A program made the position numbers and the translations under genes. 64,000 bases of DNA from the NCBI GenBank assembly GCA_017556705.1, contig JAFYMG010000006.1, positions 1 through 64,000 on the forward strand, written 5' to 3'. This document shows, piece after piece, positions 1 through 8,863 of this stretch. The notes under the pieces were generated by a model. It was given only the letters and a program-made list of their open reading frames with translations, ran no database searches and had not been told where the DNA came from. Numbering within the stretch: the stretch's first letter is position 1; every line of letters begins with the position of its first letter. Source of the DNA: Paludibacteraceae bacterium. GTDB lineage: Bacteria; Bacteroidota; Bacteroidia; Bacteroidales; Paludibacteraceae.

Positions 1-1329
1 TATGGTGATACAACTGCTGTTATCTGCTCAGGCGAGTTGCCATTCATCTGGTATGAGCATACATTGAATGAAACCACTACAGCAACCCACACATTGACCA
101 ATGCCGTAGGTTGTGATAGCATTGTAACCTTGCACTTGATTGTTAACGAGCCAAGTTATGGTGATACAACTGCAACAATCTATCCATATCAATTGCCATA
201 TCAATGGTACGAGATAACCATGACAGAAGCAGGTGATACCTCTCGTGTATGGGGCGTTAATGCTGCAGGCTGCGATAGTATTGTTACCTTGCACTTGATT
301 GTTGATCATACGGTTATTCGCTCAGAGGTTGATGTTGTTGACACTGTATGTGTAGGCACAGAATACCAAGGTCGTCTAACAACGAAGACTATCAATCAAG
401 CAGAGACTTGGACCGATTCAATACATGTATTGGTAAATGGTGTTCCTACAGACTCTATATACAACTACATGGTACAAGTATATGCAACAACTCTGCCAGT
501 TGTGACATCTGACGATATCATTGCTATCTGCGGTAATGCAATAGATGTAACTCCTGCTGCGGCTATCATCCAAGCTCATATTGATGCTGATCCATTGTAT
601 GCAGAGGTAGAGGCTGTGGTATGGGAACAATTTACTGACGATGCTACCGATAATCCTTGGAAGGAATTGACCAACACGGCTATAGATGGTGATGAGGAAT
701 ATGTAACTGTTTGTTATACTATTCAAACTGCATGTGAGAATATCTCAGATACAATCGTAGTGAAGGTTCAAACTCCTACACCAGAGAACGACGAAGAGAT
801 GGCGAACTTGCCTGCATATAACAAGTATGGCGGTCGTCTGTTGACTGTGGATCTCAAGTATATCAAAGCTGAGTTCGAATGGAATGTAACTGAAAATGAT
901 GTGGTATGGTATAGAGTGGTAGAAGGAGCCGAGGCGGATAGCGTAGGTACTGGTTACTACTTGACAACCGAGGATGGTACTCCATTGCCAGCTGGTACAT
1001 ATTATGCCCGTGTTAACCATACACGCGTGCAGCCTAGCGAGTGTGATGGTATAATCCAGACAATCGACTTGACGGTAGGCAATACCGCTGAAGGTCCTAA
1101 GTTGGCTCCTACAGTAGCTAGACCACAAGAGTTGATTCGATTGCTGAACTTAGATCCAGACGCAGTATCTACCGTACGCGTTTATAGTACAACAGGTGAG
1201 TTGATGGAAACATTCCAAGTAACTGATAAGAAGGACACTACCTTCCGTGCTGCTCAGCTCACTGGATACTACATCGTAGATGTTCAGACCGCAACAGAAA
1301 AAGTATCACTTCGTTATATTGTTAAATGA
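1..1329 (+). CDS. T9SS cargo protein with GCDSIV repeats, 3' part
   Basis: The reading frame is open from base 1, so the gene begins upstream of the window; 442 residues are visible. Residues 1-103 hold two copies of a roughly 50-residue repeat ending in GCDSIVTLHLIV, a repeat common in large secreted Bacteroidota proteins. A non-repetitive middle follows. The last 65 residues have the form of a Por-type C-terminal sorting domain: a VRVYSTTGELM strand, a YYIVDV strand and the final SLRYIVK. Known biology: such domains send proteins through the type IX secretion system to the cell surface. The next gene starts 14 bases downstream and carries the same repeats, so the two are probably cotranscribed. 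The function of the passenger is unknown. Confidence 0.85.
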   Translation, partial: YGDTTAVICSGELPFIWYEHTLNETTTATHTLTNAVGCDSIVTLHLIVNEPSYGDTTATIYPYQLPYQWYEITMTEAGDTSRVWGVNAAGCDSIVTLHLIVDHTVIRSEVDVVDTVCVGTEYQGRLTTKTINQAETWTDSIHVLVNGVPTDSIYNYMVQVYATTLPVVTSDDIIAICGNAIDVTPAAAIIQAHIDADPLYAEVEAVVWEQFTDDATDNPWKELTNTAIDGDEEYVTVCYTIQTACENISDTIVVKVQTPTPENDEEMANLPAYNKYGGRLLTVDLKYIKAEFEWNVTENDVVWYRVVEGAEADSVGTGYYLTTEDGTPLPAGTYYARVNHTRVQPSECDGIIQTIDLTVGNTAEGPKLAPTVARPQELIRLLNLDPDAVSTVRVYSTTGELMETFQVTDKKDTTFRAAQLTGYYIVDVQTATEKVSLRYIVK

Positions 1330-1343
1330 TAGGAGGATTTGAC

Positions 1344-3101
1344 ATGAAAAAAGTATGTAAAAATATGTTTAAGGTATGTGCGTTCCTGCTGCTTGCAGCA
1401 GGGGCTGCACAGCCAATTATGGCCCAAGATCAAGCGGTGAAAAAACCAAAACACCACTATTATAATACCGTTATGGCCATTAAGCCTGGTGACTCCATCT
1501 ATGTGCATCCAGATAGTCTTTATTATCTTACGGGTGAGCGCATTTCCAAGTGGGTATATAATGTGCCTCACCAAGTGCAAAAGGTGGGTGGACGTCGCTT
1601 TCCACAAGGTGTCTTGATCAAAGGTATTTACTCTTGGGTGTATCCATATACTATTAATCCTATACGCATCGAAGATCCTTGCCTAGCGTTGCCAGAGGGA
1701 TTAGTAAGAACGGCCGTGTACGATACTGTATGTGGACAGTATAGATGGGAGGCAACCAATCAAGTCTATACCAAGACGGGAGAATACATCTACAAGGATA
1801 CTACTATCCATGGCTGTGATAGTATTGTGACATTGTACTTGGTTGTGAACGAACCTACGCATTCCGATTCCGTTGTGACCATTTGTCAAGCCGAATTGCC
1901 ATATAAGTGGTTCGGTATTGAGATGACTGCTGCGGGTGATACTTCCCATATCGTAGGTACCAATGCTGCGGGATGTGACAGTATTGTCAACTTGCACTTG
2001 GTGGTGAATAAGCCTACTAAACAGGATACAACCGTATATCTCAAGAAACGTAAACTACCATATCTTTGGCGTGGTATTGTGATGACCGAATCGGGTGATA
2101 CATCTTATGTATTAGGTACGAATGCTGTAGGTTGTGATAGTATCGTTACATTGCACTTGCATGTCTATACAGGAAGTAAGCCTCTAAATCCTACGCAACG
2201 AGTGCTTACAAAGATCCCATTTAATCCTTACGAAGATGATAGCGGTCTGGGATGGACGCACGATATCCCTTACGAGACAAATAGCTATTCTATAGGAGTT
2301 CGTGGTGGATTTGCATCCCATCTGGCAGGTGAAAACAAAATGCCTTTAGGATTGGATGCGTTGGTTGATTTCAGATATGCACACTATTGGGTAGATGGTG
2401 GTGAGAAAGCTGCTTTAGGTATCATGACTGGTTTGAGTTTGGGATATGTATATGCGAAACAATCAACATCTGTGTTCGATCAATTTGTTGCGAACACTGT
2501 GGATGGAGATGTGAACTATACTGTATCTGTGGATAAGGTTACAGAGACTACCCAGCAAATCCAATTAGAGGTTCCTCTGATGTTCTCAATGGCGATCTCT
2601 AGGGGATTCTTCCTCAATGCAGGACCAAAATTGATCCTACCTGTATATGGACAATATCGCCAACAACTGACTAATCCTATGATTAGTGCTGCTTTACCTG
2701 AGTTGGATGGCAATCTCATTGTGAACGAAGTTGTAACTGGTAAAGTTCCTGAGGAGCAACTAGACTACAAGAGCAAATTAGTTGGCAATCCAGCGAAGAT
2801 GTTATCACTTGCATTGAGCGCAGAGTTGGGATATAGTTTCAAATTGAAGAAACAAGGATCTTATACTGGTAACACTTTGAATCTTGGTGTATATGCAGAC
2901 TATTCTGTATACAACATGTATAAGAACACTGCTACACCAACAGGAAAGATTGTTTCGCTCACACCTCCTTTAGCGTCTAGTGCTGCTATTGTGAATGTAC
3001 AATCTATTACAAATGCATTTGCAAGAGACTTCGGTTTCATGGACGTAGGTATCAAGGTTACTTATAACTTCAATAGACACTATTATTTCGGATATAAGTA
3101 A
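1344..3101 (+). CDS. GCDSIV-repeat outer membrane beta-barrel protein
   Basis: 585 residues. The start at 1344 is chosen because AGGAGG lies 7 bases upstream and the product then begins with a clean signal peptide (MKKVCKN..., cleavage after PIMAQ); an in-frame ATG at 1326 overlaps the previous stop and lacks this. After a short linker come three GCDSIV-type repeats (about residues 125-285) like those of the upstream T9SS cargo. The C-terminal 280 residues alternate hydrophobic and polar positions and end in a VGIKVTYNFN strand and an aromatic tail, typical of the porin-like PorT/OMP_b-brl group. Inference: a membrane-anchored partner of the upstream cargo, with the shared repeats exposed at the surface. 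Moderately sure of the barrel, unsure of the role. Confidence 0.8.
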   Translation: MKKVCKNMFKVCAFLLLAAGAAQPIMAQDQAVKKPKHHYYNTVMAIKPGDSIYVHPDSLYYLTGERISKWVYNVPHQVQKVGGRRFPQGVLIKGIYSWVYPYTINPIRIEDPCLALPEGLVRTAVYDTVCGQYRWEATNQVYTKTGEYIYKDTTIHGCDSIVTLYLVVNEPTHSDSVVTICQAELPYKWFGIEMTAAGDTSHIVGTNAAGCDSIVNLHLVVNKPTKQDTTVYLKKRKLPYLWRGIVMTESGDTSYVLGTNAVGCDSIVTLHLHVYTGSKPLNPTQRVLTKIPFNPYEDDSGLGWTHDIPYETNSYSIGVRGGFASHLAGENKMPLGLDALVDFRYAHYWVDGGEKAALGIMTGLSLGYVYAKQSTSVFDQFVANTVDGDVNYTVSVDKVTETTQQIQLEVPLMFSMAISRGFFLNAGPKLILPVYGQYRQQLTNPMISAALPELDGNLIVNEVVTGKVPEEQLDYKSKLVGNPAKMLSLALSAELGYSFKLKKQGSYTGNTLNLGVYADYSVYNMYKNTATPTGKIVSLTPPLASSAAIVNVQSITNAFARDFGFMDVGIKVTYNFNRHYYFGYK

Positions 3102-3127
3102 TTTCTTACGATACATAGTATAAAAAT

Positions 3128-3163
3128 AAATACTGCCTAACACACGTTAGGCAGTATTTGTTT
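3128..3163 (+). terminator. Rho-independent terminator of the repeat-protein operon
   Basis: A perfect 14-bp stem (3128-3141 with 3146-3159, loop ACAC) is followed by a T-rich stretch, 26 bases after the stop codon of the barrel gene. Confidence 0.85.
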
Positions 3164-3294
3164 TGGGTTTGATATACCTATTGCTACCCATTTATTGTTA
3201 CATCTGCATTTACTTAATTTTTGGTAATAAGTTCTAATAAAATACAATTTTTTGTAGTGTTAAAAGTATCGTCAACGGTTTTGATAATCAATAC

Positions 3295-3320
3295 AAAAAG
3301 GGTTAACCTCTAGTTAACCC
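3295..3320 (-). terminator. Terminator of the sugar dehydratase/aminotransferase operon
   Basis: Read on the minus strand, GGGTTAAC-TAGAG-GTTAACCC forms an 8-bp stem directly followed by five T. It lies 60 bases downstream of the dehydratase stop. The rest of 3164-3379 is AT-rich, with short GGTATACC words near 3337-3361 that recur at 33448-33475. Confidence 0.75.
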
Positions 3321-3379
3321 TTAGTTAAGAATTTGTATACCCGTGGTATACCTTTGGTATAGGAATGTTGGTTGGAAAA

Positions 3380-5341
3380 CTAATTCTTATCCAATTGCTC
3401 GTACACAGAGTTCTTGCTCTTAAATTCAGGTACGATGGCTTTCATCTGTTTCACTACAGGGAATACCTTGCCTGTTTTGGCTTCCTCTATCAGGGCTTGT
3501 ATTTGAGTGGTGACAGAATCAAAATCATATTCGCGTACTTTAGCCACAAGAATCTTCTGGTTGCTAGTTGGCAATGTAGTCTCTTTTTGATTGAGCAATT
3601 CCTCGTATAGCTTCTCACCAGGACGCAATCCTGTATAGGTGATCTCAATATCTTTACCAGGTACGTAACCTGCCAATCGAATCATATTCTTTGCCAAGTC
3701 TGCAATGCGGACTGGATGACCCATGTCAAAGCAGAATATCTCTCCACCATTACCCAGAGTAGCTGCTTCCAGCACGAGGCAGGTTGCCTCAGGAATAGTC
3801 ATGAAGTAACGGATGATATCTGGATGGGTCACAGTCACAGGACCCCCTTCTGCAATTTGCTTCTTGAAGAATGGCACTACTGAACCATTGCTGCCTAATA
3901 CATTACCAAATCGAGTTGTGATAAATTTGGTACAATTAGCATTCTTTTGTAGTTGCTTCAAGAATAGCGATTGAACATATATCTCTGCAATACGTTTGGA
4001 AGCACCCATCACGTTGGTAGGGTTTACCGCCTTATCTGTAGAAATCATCACAAAACGTTTCGCATTGTACTTGATGGCCATATCCGCCATGTTCTTTGTG
4101 CCTAATACGTTGGCCATAATCGCTTGGGTAGGGAAGTCTTCCATCAATGGTACATGTTTATAGGCTGCGGCATGGAAGATGACTGTTGGGTTGTATTCGG
4201 CAAATACATCCTCCACCATATGTGCATCGCGTACATCGGCAATGATAGGTACAAATTGCAAGTTCGGATATTTTCTACGCAAATCCACCGTTAAGTCATG
4301 CAATGGCGATTCTGCTATCTCCAGCAGGATGATAGCTTTGGGATTGAATGTAGCAACTTGGCGGACAATCTCGCTACCAATACTACCTGCACCACCAGTT
4401 ACCAGTACCACTTGGTTAGATAATATGGCGGCCACATTGTTGGTGTTGATATTAATTGCAGGGCGCTCCAATAAATCTTCCACCTGAATGGATTCGATAC
4501 GACCAATCCTTTGGGTCGCATTGTCATCCTGATTGGGAGAGTAGTCTGTGAAATAGGGGGTGGTGAGGATGCGGATATTATTCTCAATGAACATGGATAA
4601 ATCTTGCAGAGGATTTATCTCTTTCATTTTAATAGGAGAAATAATCAAGTTTTTGATGTCTTTATTCTTCATCAAGGCAATCAAATCTTCGTTTAAAGGA
4701 TATACTTTCAAACCTAATAGATTATGATTCTGCTGTAAGTTGTCTGTAGAGTCAGAAATGAATCCTACTGGTCGATACGTACTTTCCATATTCGATTGCA
4801 GCATCTTGGCGATAGATAGTCCTGCCGATTTGGTTCCATAAATCAACGCTTTCTGTACTCCAGAACTATGATGCGATATATATTCAAAAACGGTTTTGAT
4901 AGTCACTCGCCATCCAAAAAGCAGCGTGATACCTACGAAGACGTAGATCGATACCACAGATGTTAAGAATGGTGCATGGTGAAGGGTCATGTATTTAAGA
5001 ATGATATTGATGATAATCAACAATATTCCTGTAGCGCCTACGGATAGTGCCACTTTCAAGGTATCTATAAAGGTAGAATAACGCAGAATGCCTGAATAGG
5101 TATGAAATACCCAAAAGAATACTCCCTGTGTCATCAATACCACACCCATCTGTTCCCAAAGAGGCAATGAGGATCGAAGGTCGTATCCTACGATACTATC
5201 TCCTATCGAGTAACTAACTACGAATGCGATCAGTGCAATCAATAAATCCAACAACAATACGCCCCAACGTGGAAGATAACCGATATTAATCCAGTGAGAA
5301 AATAGATCTGTTTTCTTTATCTCGTTTACTTTCGTCTTCAT
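3380..5341 (-). CDS. Membrane-bound UDP-sugar 4,6-dehydratase (CapD/WbpM/PglF family)
   Basis: 653 residues, the usual length for FlaA1/WbpM-type membrane dehydratases. The first 170 residues hold four predicted membrane helices, then a CoA-binding-like Rossmann region (IYGTKSAG), then a short-chain dehydrogenase domain beginning at about residue 312 with the nucleotide motif VTGGAGSIGSE. The catalytic segment reads NPTNVMGASKR: the tyrosine of ordinary SDR enzymes is replaced by methionine while the lysine is kept, as in WbpM and PglF. These enzymes make UDP-4-keto-6-deoxy sugars from UDP-GlcNAc. The aminotransferase gene ends six bases upstream, which fits the pathway to an amino-deoxy sugar for capsule, O-antigen or glycoprotein. 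It is the second gene of a two-gene operon. Confidence 0.92.
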   Translation of the reverse strand: MKTKVNEIKKTDLFSHWINIGYLPRWGVLLLDLLIALIAFVVSYSIGDSIVGYDLRSSLPLWEQMGVVLMTQGVFFWVFHTYSGILRYSTFIDTLKVALSVGATGILLIIINIILKYMTLHHAPFLTSVVSIYVFVGITLLFGWRVTIKTVFEYISHHSSGVQKALIYGTKSAGLSIAKMLQSNMESTYRPVGFISDSTDNLQQNHNLLGLKVYPLNEDLIALMKNKDIKNLIISPIKMKEINPLQDLSMFIENNIRILTTPYFTDYSPNQDDNATQRIGRIESIQVEDLLERPAININTNNVAAILSNQVVLVTGGAGSIGSEIVRQVATFNPKAIILLEIAESPLHDLTVDLRRKYPNLQFVPIIADVRDAHMVEDVFAEYNPTVIFHAAAYKHVPLMEDFPTQAIMANVLGTKNMADMAIKYNAKRFVMISTDKAVNPTNVMGASKRIAEIYVQSLFLKQLQKNANCTKFITTRFGNVLGSNGSVVPFFKKQIAEGGPVTVTHPDIIRYFMTIPEATCLVLEAATLGNGGEIFCFDMGHPVRIADLAKNMIRLAGYVPGKDIEITYTGLRPGEKLYEELLNQKETTLPTSNQKILVAKVREYDFDSVTTQIQALIEEAKTGKVFPVVKQMKAIVPEFKSKNSVYEQLDKN

Positions 5342-5347
5342 GGTATT

Positions 5348-6607
5348 TTATTTTTCGATAGCTGATTTAATAGTCTCTACGATATATCTAATATCCTCAT
5401 CCGTTACATATGGTCCTGCTGGCAAACACATACCTACCTTGAATATCGCTTCGCTTACGCCGTTTAGATAGGCAGGTGCATGCTTATATACAGGTTGCTT
5501 GTGCATTGGTTTCCATACGGGGCGCGCCTCAATCTTGGCATCTAGCATCCACACACGCAAGGCTTCCACATTGTCATTAGGTTGACAATCTGTAGTGGCT
5601 GTATCTACAGCGTGTATTACACCTGCAGCTCCACCTACTGCGGAAGTAATAACCTCTTTGTATGCATTTTCTTGGCCTTTGATGCGCAAGGATGGATCTA
5701 GCTCTATGGTGCACAACCAATAGTTGGAATCATAATCTGCCGAAGGTGCTTTGTGTACGGTTATTCCCTCTACATCAGCTAGCAACTCTTCGTACAACGC
5801 TTGTACATGCTTATGATGCGCAATATGCTCATTGGCGATCGCCATTTGTCCGCGACCGATACCTGCGCAGATATTTGACATACGGTAGTTATATCCTATT
5901 TCTTCATGCTGATAGTATGGATAGGCTTCGCGAGCTTGTGTGGCATACCACATGATTTTCTCTTTGTCTTCCGCATTTTGGCAGAGTAGGGCGCCACCAC
6001 CAGAAGTAGTGATCATCTTGTTGCCGTTGAACGACAATACACCAAATCGTCCGAAGGTGCCCAACATCTGTCCTTTGTAGCACGAACCGAAGCCCTCGGC
6101 AGCATCTTCTACCACGGGAATATCGTATTTCTTCGCAATCTCCATGATGCGTTCGCAGTTATATGGCATACCATACAACGCTACAGGCACAATAGCTTTG
6201 GGCTTTTTGCCTGTCTTTGCAATACGATCCTCGATAGCTTGCTCCAACAACTCGGGATCCATGTTCCATGTGTCTTTCTCCGAGTCAATAAACACAGGCG
6301 TTGCGCCCAAATAGGTAATAGGGTGAGAAGATGCGCAGAAAGTGAATGATTGTACGCATACTTCGTCGCCAGGACCTACGCCGCATGCTAGTAGTCCTAG
6401 GTGTACAGCAGCTGTACCAGCGGATAACGCTACAGCTTCATTCTTACCTCCGTGAAACTCCTTGAGCAGTGCCTCAAATGCATTCACATTGGGTCCTAAA
6501 GGTACTACCCAATTTGTGTCAAATGCCTCTTTGATATATTTTTGCTCCAATCCCTCTTCTGACATATGTGCCAAACAGAGGTAGATCATTTTTCTATCTT
6601 GACTCAT
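5348..6607 (-). CDS. DegT/DnrJ/EryC1-type PLP sugar aminotransferase
   Basis: 419 residues, full length for the DegT/DnrJ/EryC1/StrS family. Visible marks are GTAAVHLGLLACGVGPGD near the start, VEDAAEGFGS, and the PLP lysine in FNGNKMITTSGGG (about residue 195). The C-terminal part has the usual small domain. These enzymes transfer an amino group to the 4-keto sugar made by the dehydratase encoded next (6-base gap), as in PglF-PglE. A TAnnTTTG promoter lies about 30 bases upstream of the ATG. Specificity (UDP-4-amino-4,6-dideoxy-GlcNAc or another sugar) cannot be told from sequence alone. Confidence 0.9.
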   Translation of the reverse strand: MSQDRKMIYLCLAHMSEEGLEQKYIKEAFDTNWVVPLGPNVNAFEALLKEFHGGKNEAVALSAGTAAVHLGLLACGVGPGDEVCVQSFTFCASSHPITYLGATPVFIDSEKDTWNMDPELLEQAIEDRIAKTGKKPKAIVPVALYGMPYNCERIMEIAKKYDIPVVEDAAEGFGSCYKGQMLGTFGRFGVLSFNGNKMITTSGGGALLCQNAEDKEKIMWYATQAREAYPYYQHEEIGYNYRMSNICAGIGRGQMAIANEHIAHHKHVQALYEELLADVEGITVHKAPSADYDSNYWLCTIELDPSLRIKGQENAYKEVITSAVGGAAGVIHAVDTATTDCQPNDNVEALRVWMLDAKIEARPVWKPMHKQPVYKHAPAYLNGVSEAIFKVGMCLPAGPYVTDEDIRYIVETIKSAIEK

Positions 6608-6636
6608 ATTTTCACTCTTTTATTGCATAAAGCCTA

Positions 6637-6644
6637 CAAAGGTA
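6637..6644 (-). promoter_or_regulatory. Bacteroidales-type promoter (TAccTTTG) of the aminotransferase operon
   Basis: Minus-strand TACCTTTG preceded by a T-tract and TTTGCATAT, the arrangement seen before many genes in this window; 29 bases upstream of the start codon. Confidence 0.7.
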
Positions 6645-6665
6645 CAACTTTTTTTTTATATATGC

Positions 6666-6693
6666 AAAAAAAACGCCCAAAATGAGCGTTTTT
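6666..6693 (-). terminator. Terminator downstream of the SDR gene
   Basis: On the minus strand CGCTC-ATTTT-GGGCG pairs (one G-U) with flanking A/T runs and is followed by eight T. The stem pairs fully only in the minus direction, so it fits the SDR transcript. Confidence 0.6.
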
Positions 6694-6704
6694 CTCTTTC
6701 TCGC

Positions 6705-6822
6705 CTCCTAGCCTATAGCCTAATAACCTATCGCCCATAGCCTATAGCGGCTTTGCCGCGTCCGATAGGCGCTCTGCGCCGTCCCATAGCTCGCTCCGCG
6801 AGCGTCCGATACCCGATACCTA
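6705..6822 (-). repeat. Array of palindromic GGACG-hairpin elements (class A)
   Basis: Read on the minus strand, units of CTATCGGACG or CTATGGGACG alternate with hairpins CTCGC-GG-AGCGAG, GCGC-AGA-GCGC and CGGC-AAA-GCCG, then decay into GGCTATAGG words. The word is constant and the hairpin arms change with pairing kept. The SDR stop codon falls at the edge of the array. Confidence 0.85.
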
Positions 6823-7578
6823 ACTCCTATGCACTAACGAACCGCTCGCCTGATGCGTCGCCAGTACCAATACCTCTGCGATCTGCACATGCGCTGGTGC
6901 GCTAGCTGCGTAATACATTACGTCGGCGATATCATCTCCCGTCAATGGTTTGATGCCTTGATATACCTTGTCTGCACGCTCCTTGTCGCCACCAAAACGA
7001 GTGACACTGAAGTTTGTCTCCACCAATCCGGGCTTCACATTCGTCACACGCAATGGTGTATCTACCAAGTCCATACGCAGTCCATCGCTCAGCACTTTCA
7101 CGGCGGCTTTCGTGGCGCAATACACGCTTCCGCCTGGGTAAGCAGCATCGCCTGCCACCGAACCGATATTGATGATATGGCCTTTCCCGCGGGCAATCAT
7201 ACCAGGTACTACCAATCGAGTAATCATTAGCAATGCGGTGATGTTGGTATCAATCATCGTGTCGTAATCTGCTTCTACTCCTGCATATTCCTTGTCCATA
7301 CCCAATGCCAAGCCCGCATTATTGACCAGCACGTCGATAGCTTGATAGCGCTCGGGTAGGGTAGTGATTGCCTCTGCTGCGGCCTTGCGGTCACGCACAT
7401 CAAATGGCAATAGTAGCACATCCGTGCCATAAGTGGTTTCTAACTCCGTTTTGAGTGTTTGTAGTTTGTCTTCGCTACGCGCGTTTAATAATAGGGTGTA
7501 ACCACCCTGAGCAAACTTGCGTGCGCATGCGGCGCCGATGCCTGACGATGCGCCTGTGATAAATGCAATCTTTGACAT
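6820..7578 (-). CDS. Short-chain dehydrogenase/reductase, YdfG-like
   Basis: 252 residues, normal SDR length. The NADP site is ITGASSGIGAACARKF at residues 7-22, followed by NNAGLALG and the catalytic SVAGDAAYPGGSVYCATKAA (Ser, Tyr and Lys present). The sequence around the active site and the length match the YdfG group of NADP-dependent 3-hydroxy acid dehydrogenases (serine, allo-threonine, 3-hydroxypropionate). The gene stands alone between two repeat arrays. The last residues and the TAG stop abut the downstream palindromic array, so the C-terminus may have been trimmed or reset by repeat insertion. Confidence 0.88.
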   Translation of the reverse strand: MSKIAFITGASSGIGAACARKFAQGGYTLLLNARSEDKLQTLKTELETTYGTDVLLLPFDVRDRKAAAEAITTLPERYQAIDVLVNNAGLALGMDKEYAGVEADYDTMIDTNITALLMITRLVVPGMIARGKGHIINIGSVAGDAAYPGGSVYCATKAAVKVLSDGLRMDLVDTPLRVTNVKPGLVETNFSVTRFGGDKERADKVYQGIKPLTGDDIADVMYYAASAPAHVQIAEVLVLATHQASGSLVHRS

Positions 7579-7599
7579 ATTATTGTTTATTTTAATGTT

Positions 7600-7711
7600 A
7601 TCTAGTGTATGGTGTAAAGTGTATAGGCGGGGCGGCGTTGCCGCTATTTCTTGCCCCTAAACCCTACACAGTAGGCGCTCTGCGCCGTCCTCTAAACGGT
7701 TCGCCAAAGGT
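7600..7711 (-). repeat. Class A palindromic repeat array upstream of the SDR gene
   Basis: On the minus strand: GCCTTTGGCGAACC, GTTTAGAGGACG, hairpin GCGC-AGA-GCGC, CTACTG, GTAGGGTTTAGGG, hairpin GCGGC-AA-CGCCGC and CACTTTACACC words. The 19 bases at 7692-7710 recur at 8040-8058 at the end of the HD gene. Confidence 0.8.
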
Positions 7712-7860
7712 TGTTATTTTAATTTATTTTTTTGCCGCTCGCTGTGTTGTTGCGAGCGGAATAAGTTGTTAAATAAAGTTGTTTATGTTGTTGATTTTAT
7801 TTATTTCCTTGTCGCGGCAGGAGTATTGATTGCCGCGAAAGTTGTTTCTATTGTCGTCAA
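7712..7860. other. AT-rich gap with two inverted repeats
   Basis: No gene is supported. GCCGCTCGC...GCGAGCGG (about 7732-7760) and TCGCGGCA...TGCCGCGA (about 7813-7837) are simple stem-loops of unknown role. Confidence 0.5.
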
Positions 7861-8035
7861 TAAATCCCCCTTTTTGTTTTGCTCTCCAAATGCGGCATTG
7901 TTGCATTTCATTAGAGCAAAAACAAAAATTTTCCTTGATTTTTAATTATTTTTGTAGCCTTCACAGAAGGCGTATTTTTGTTTAATATTAATTGACAATT
8001 AAATTGACGATAATTGTCGTTAAAACAATTCCCCG
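7861..8035 (-). other. Structured element shared with 34562-34735
   Basis: Read on the minus strand the order is: several GACAATT/TTGTCAATT words, the shared ACAAAAATACGCC, a hairpin GCCTTC-TGT-GAAGGC, the shared AAAAATCAAGGAAAAT, then an imperfect inverted repeat whose outer arms are TTTTTGTTTTTGCTCT and AGAGCAAAACAAAAA. The copy at 34562-34735 has the same order but different stem bases that still pair. This covariation suggests that the folded form, RNA or single-stranded DNA, is what is kept. Confidence 0.65.
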
Positions 8036-8039
8036 CCCA

Positions 8040-8675
8040 CTAAACGGTTCGCCAAAGGCGCTCACACATCTCCCTCATCAGCTCTTTGTCGTCTATGATC
8101 TCTCTCAGTTTAGTCAACCCCTCCACATTGCGCTTCGAGTTGAGCCACAGACGCATATACCCGCCTTCGGCGTATTTCTCCAGCATATGTTCGTATGCTC
8201 GATTAAAGTGCCATTCGAAGTCGGCATCAGGATTCTGCTTCAGGCCAAACTGCAATGCGCGTCTAAGTATCGTCTCCGGATCGATATGCCTGTCAGCTTC
8301 CGCTACGATGGCGCCATAGATGGTTCGTGGTGCATGCTTGCTGCTCGCACGATGGTCTTCTACTGCATCACGCATGATTTCTCGTTGCTCATCGGTAAAG
8401 AATTGTGGCAATATGGGGTCAGCCATCAATATCTCACCCGAATGGATATGATGCAACTCACGATTAACTTCCAATCCTAAATCGTGGAAGGCAGCAATCG
8501 TATATGCCATATCTAGATCTGCCCCATGTTCTTTGGCGAGTTCCATACTCTCATGGATTACGCTCTCGGCATGATCTCGTTGGTGTCCTTTGTCAAACGC
8601 CGCATAGCGTGGCAAGATCTGTTGCTCTATATATTCGTTCAGTGTGTCATTACCTATATATGATTTTCCCCGCAA
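8040..8675 (-). CDS. HD-domain metal-dependent phosphohydrolase; start uncertain
   Basis: About 200 residues. The metal-binding residues of an HD phosphohydrolase are present in order: HQRDH, AAFHDLG, EDHR and AEADRH. Family members cleave nucleotides or other phosphoesters; the substrate is unknown. The open frame as given begins at a TTG inside the promoter box, so it cannot be the true start. The expected position, before TLNEYIEQQILPRY, has an ATG two bases out of frame within ATGACACACTG. The AC triplet suggests a 2-bp slippage, or a non-ATG start. The C-terminal RTV and the stop codon are encoded by a palindromic repeat word (GTTTAG). Confidence 0.75.
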   Translation of the reverse strand: MRGKSYIGNDTLNEYIEQQILPRYAAFDKGHQRDHAESVIHESMELAKEHGADLDMAYTIAAFHDLGLEVNRELHHIHSGEILMADPILPQFFTDEQREIMRDAVEDHRASSKHAPRTIYGAIVAEADRHIDPETILRRALQFGLKQNPDADFEWHFNRAYEHMLEKYAEGGYMRLWLNSKRNVEGLTKLREIIDDKELMREMCERLWRTV

Positions 8676-8680
8676 AGGTA
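8673..8680 (-). promoter_or_regulatory. Promoter TAccTTTG of the HD gene
   Basis: Minus-strand TTGCGCATATACA, nine T, then GTACCTTTGC: the same layout as the promoters at 6637 and 45739. Confidence 0.7.
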
Positions 8681-8732
8681 CAAAAAAAAATGTATATGCG
8701 CAAGAAAAAACAATAATTATAATACGAAAAAT

Positions 8733-8757
8733 AGAGGACTCATTTTGTGAGCCCTCT
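8733..8757. terminator. Hairpin between the nqrF fragment and the HD promoter
   Basis: AGAGGACTCA-TTTTG-TGAGCCCTCT pairs with one mismatch. T-runs on both sides let it act in either direction. Part of it (GAGTCCTCT) is also found beside the second nqrF fragment at about 21561. Confidence 0.6.
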
Positions 8758-8779
8758 ATCTTTATTTAAATCCTTCGGA

Positions 8780-8863
8780 TTAACCACCGAAGTTATCGAA
8801 CATAATCATATCATCTTCTACACCGAGTGAGTGCAAGAGGTCAAGCACTGTCTTGGACATCAT
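8780..8863 (-). pseudogene. nqrF 3'-end fragment (copy 1)
   Basis: Encodes only the last 27 residues of NqrF, from [14 protein letters not shown] to the end, with the synonymous codons of the 21.6-kb copy rather than those of the intact gene at 35942. It is joined head to head to a copy of the region that lies downstream of nqrF. Confidence 0.9.

Noticed and set aside
7801..7911. 36-codon ORF on the minus strand
   Set aside because: Its ATG lies in the loop side of the structured element's inverted repeat and the other copy of the element has no matching ORF.
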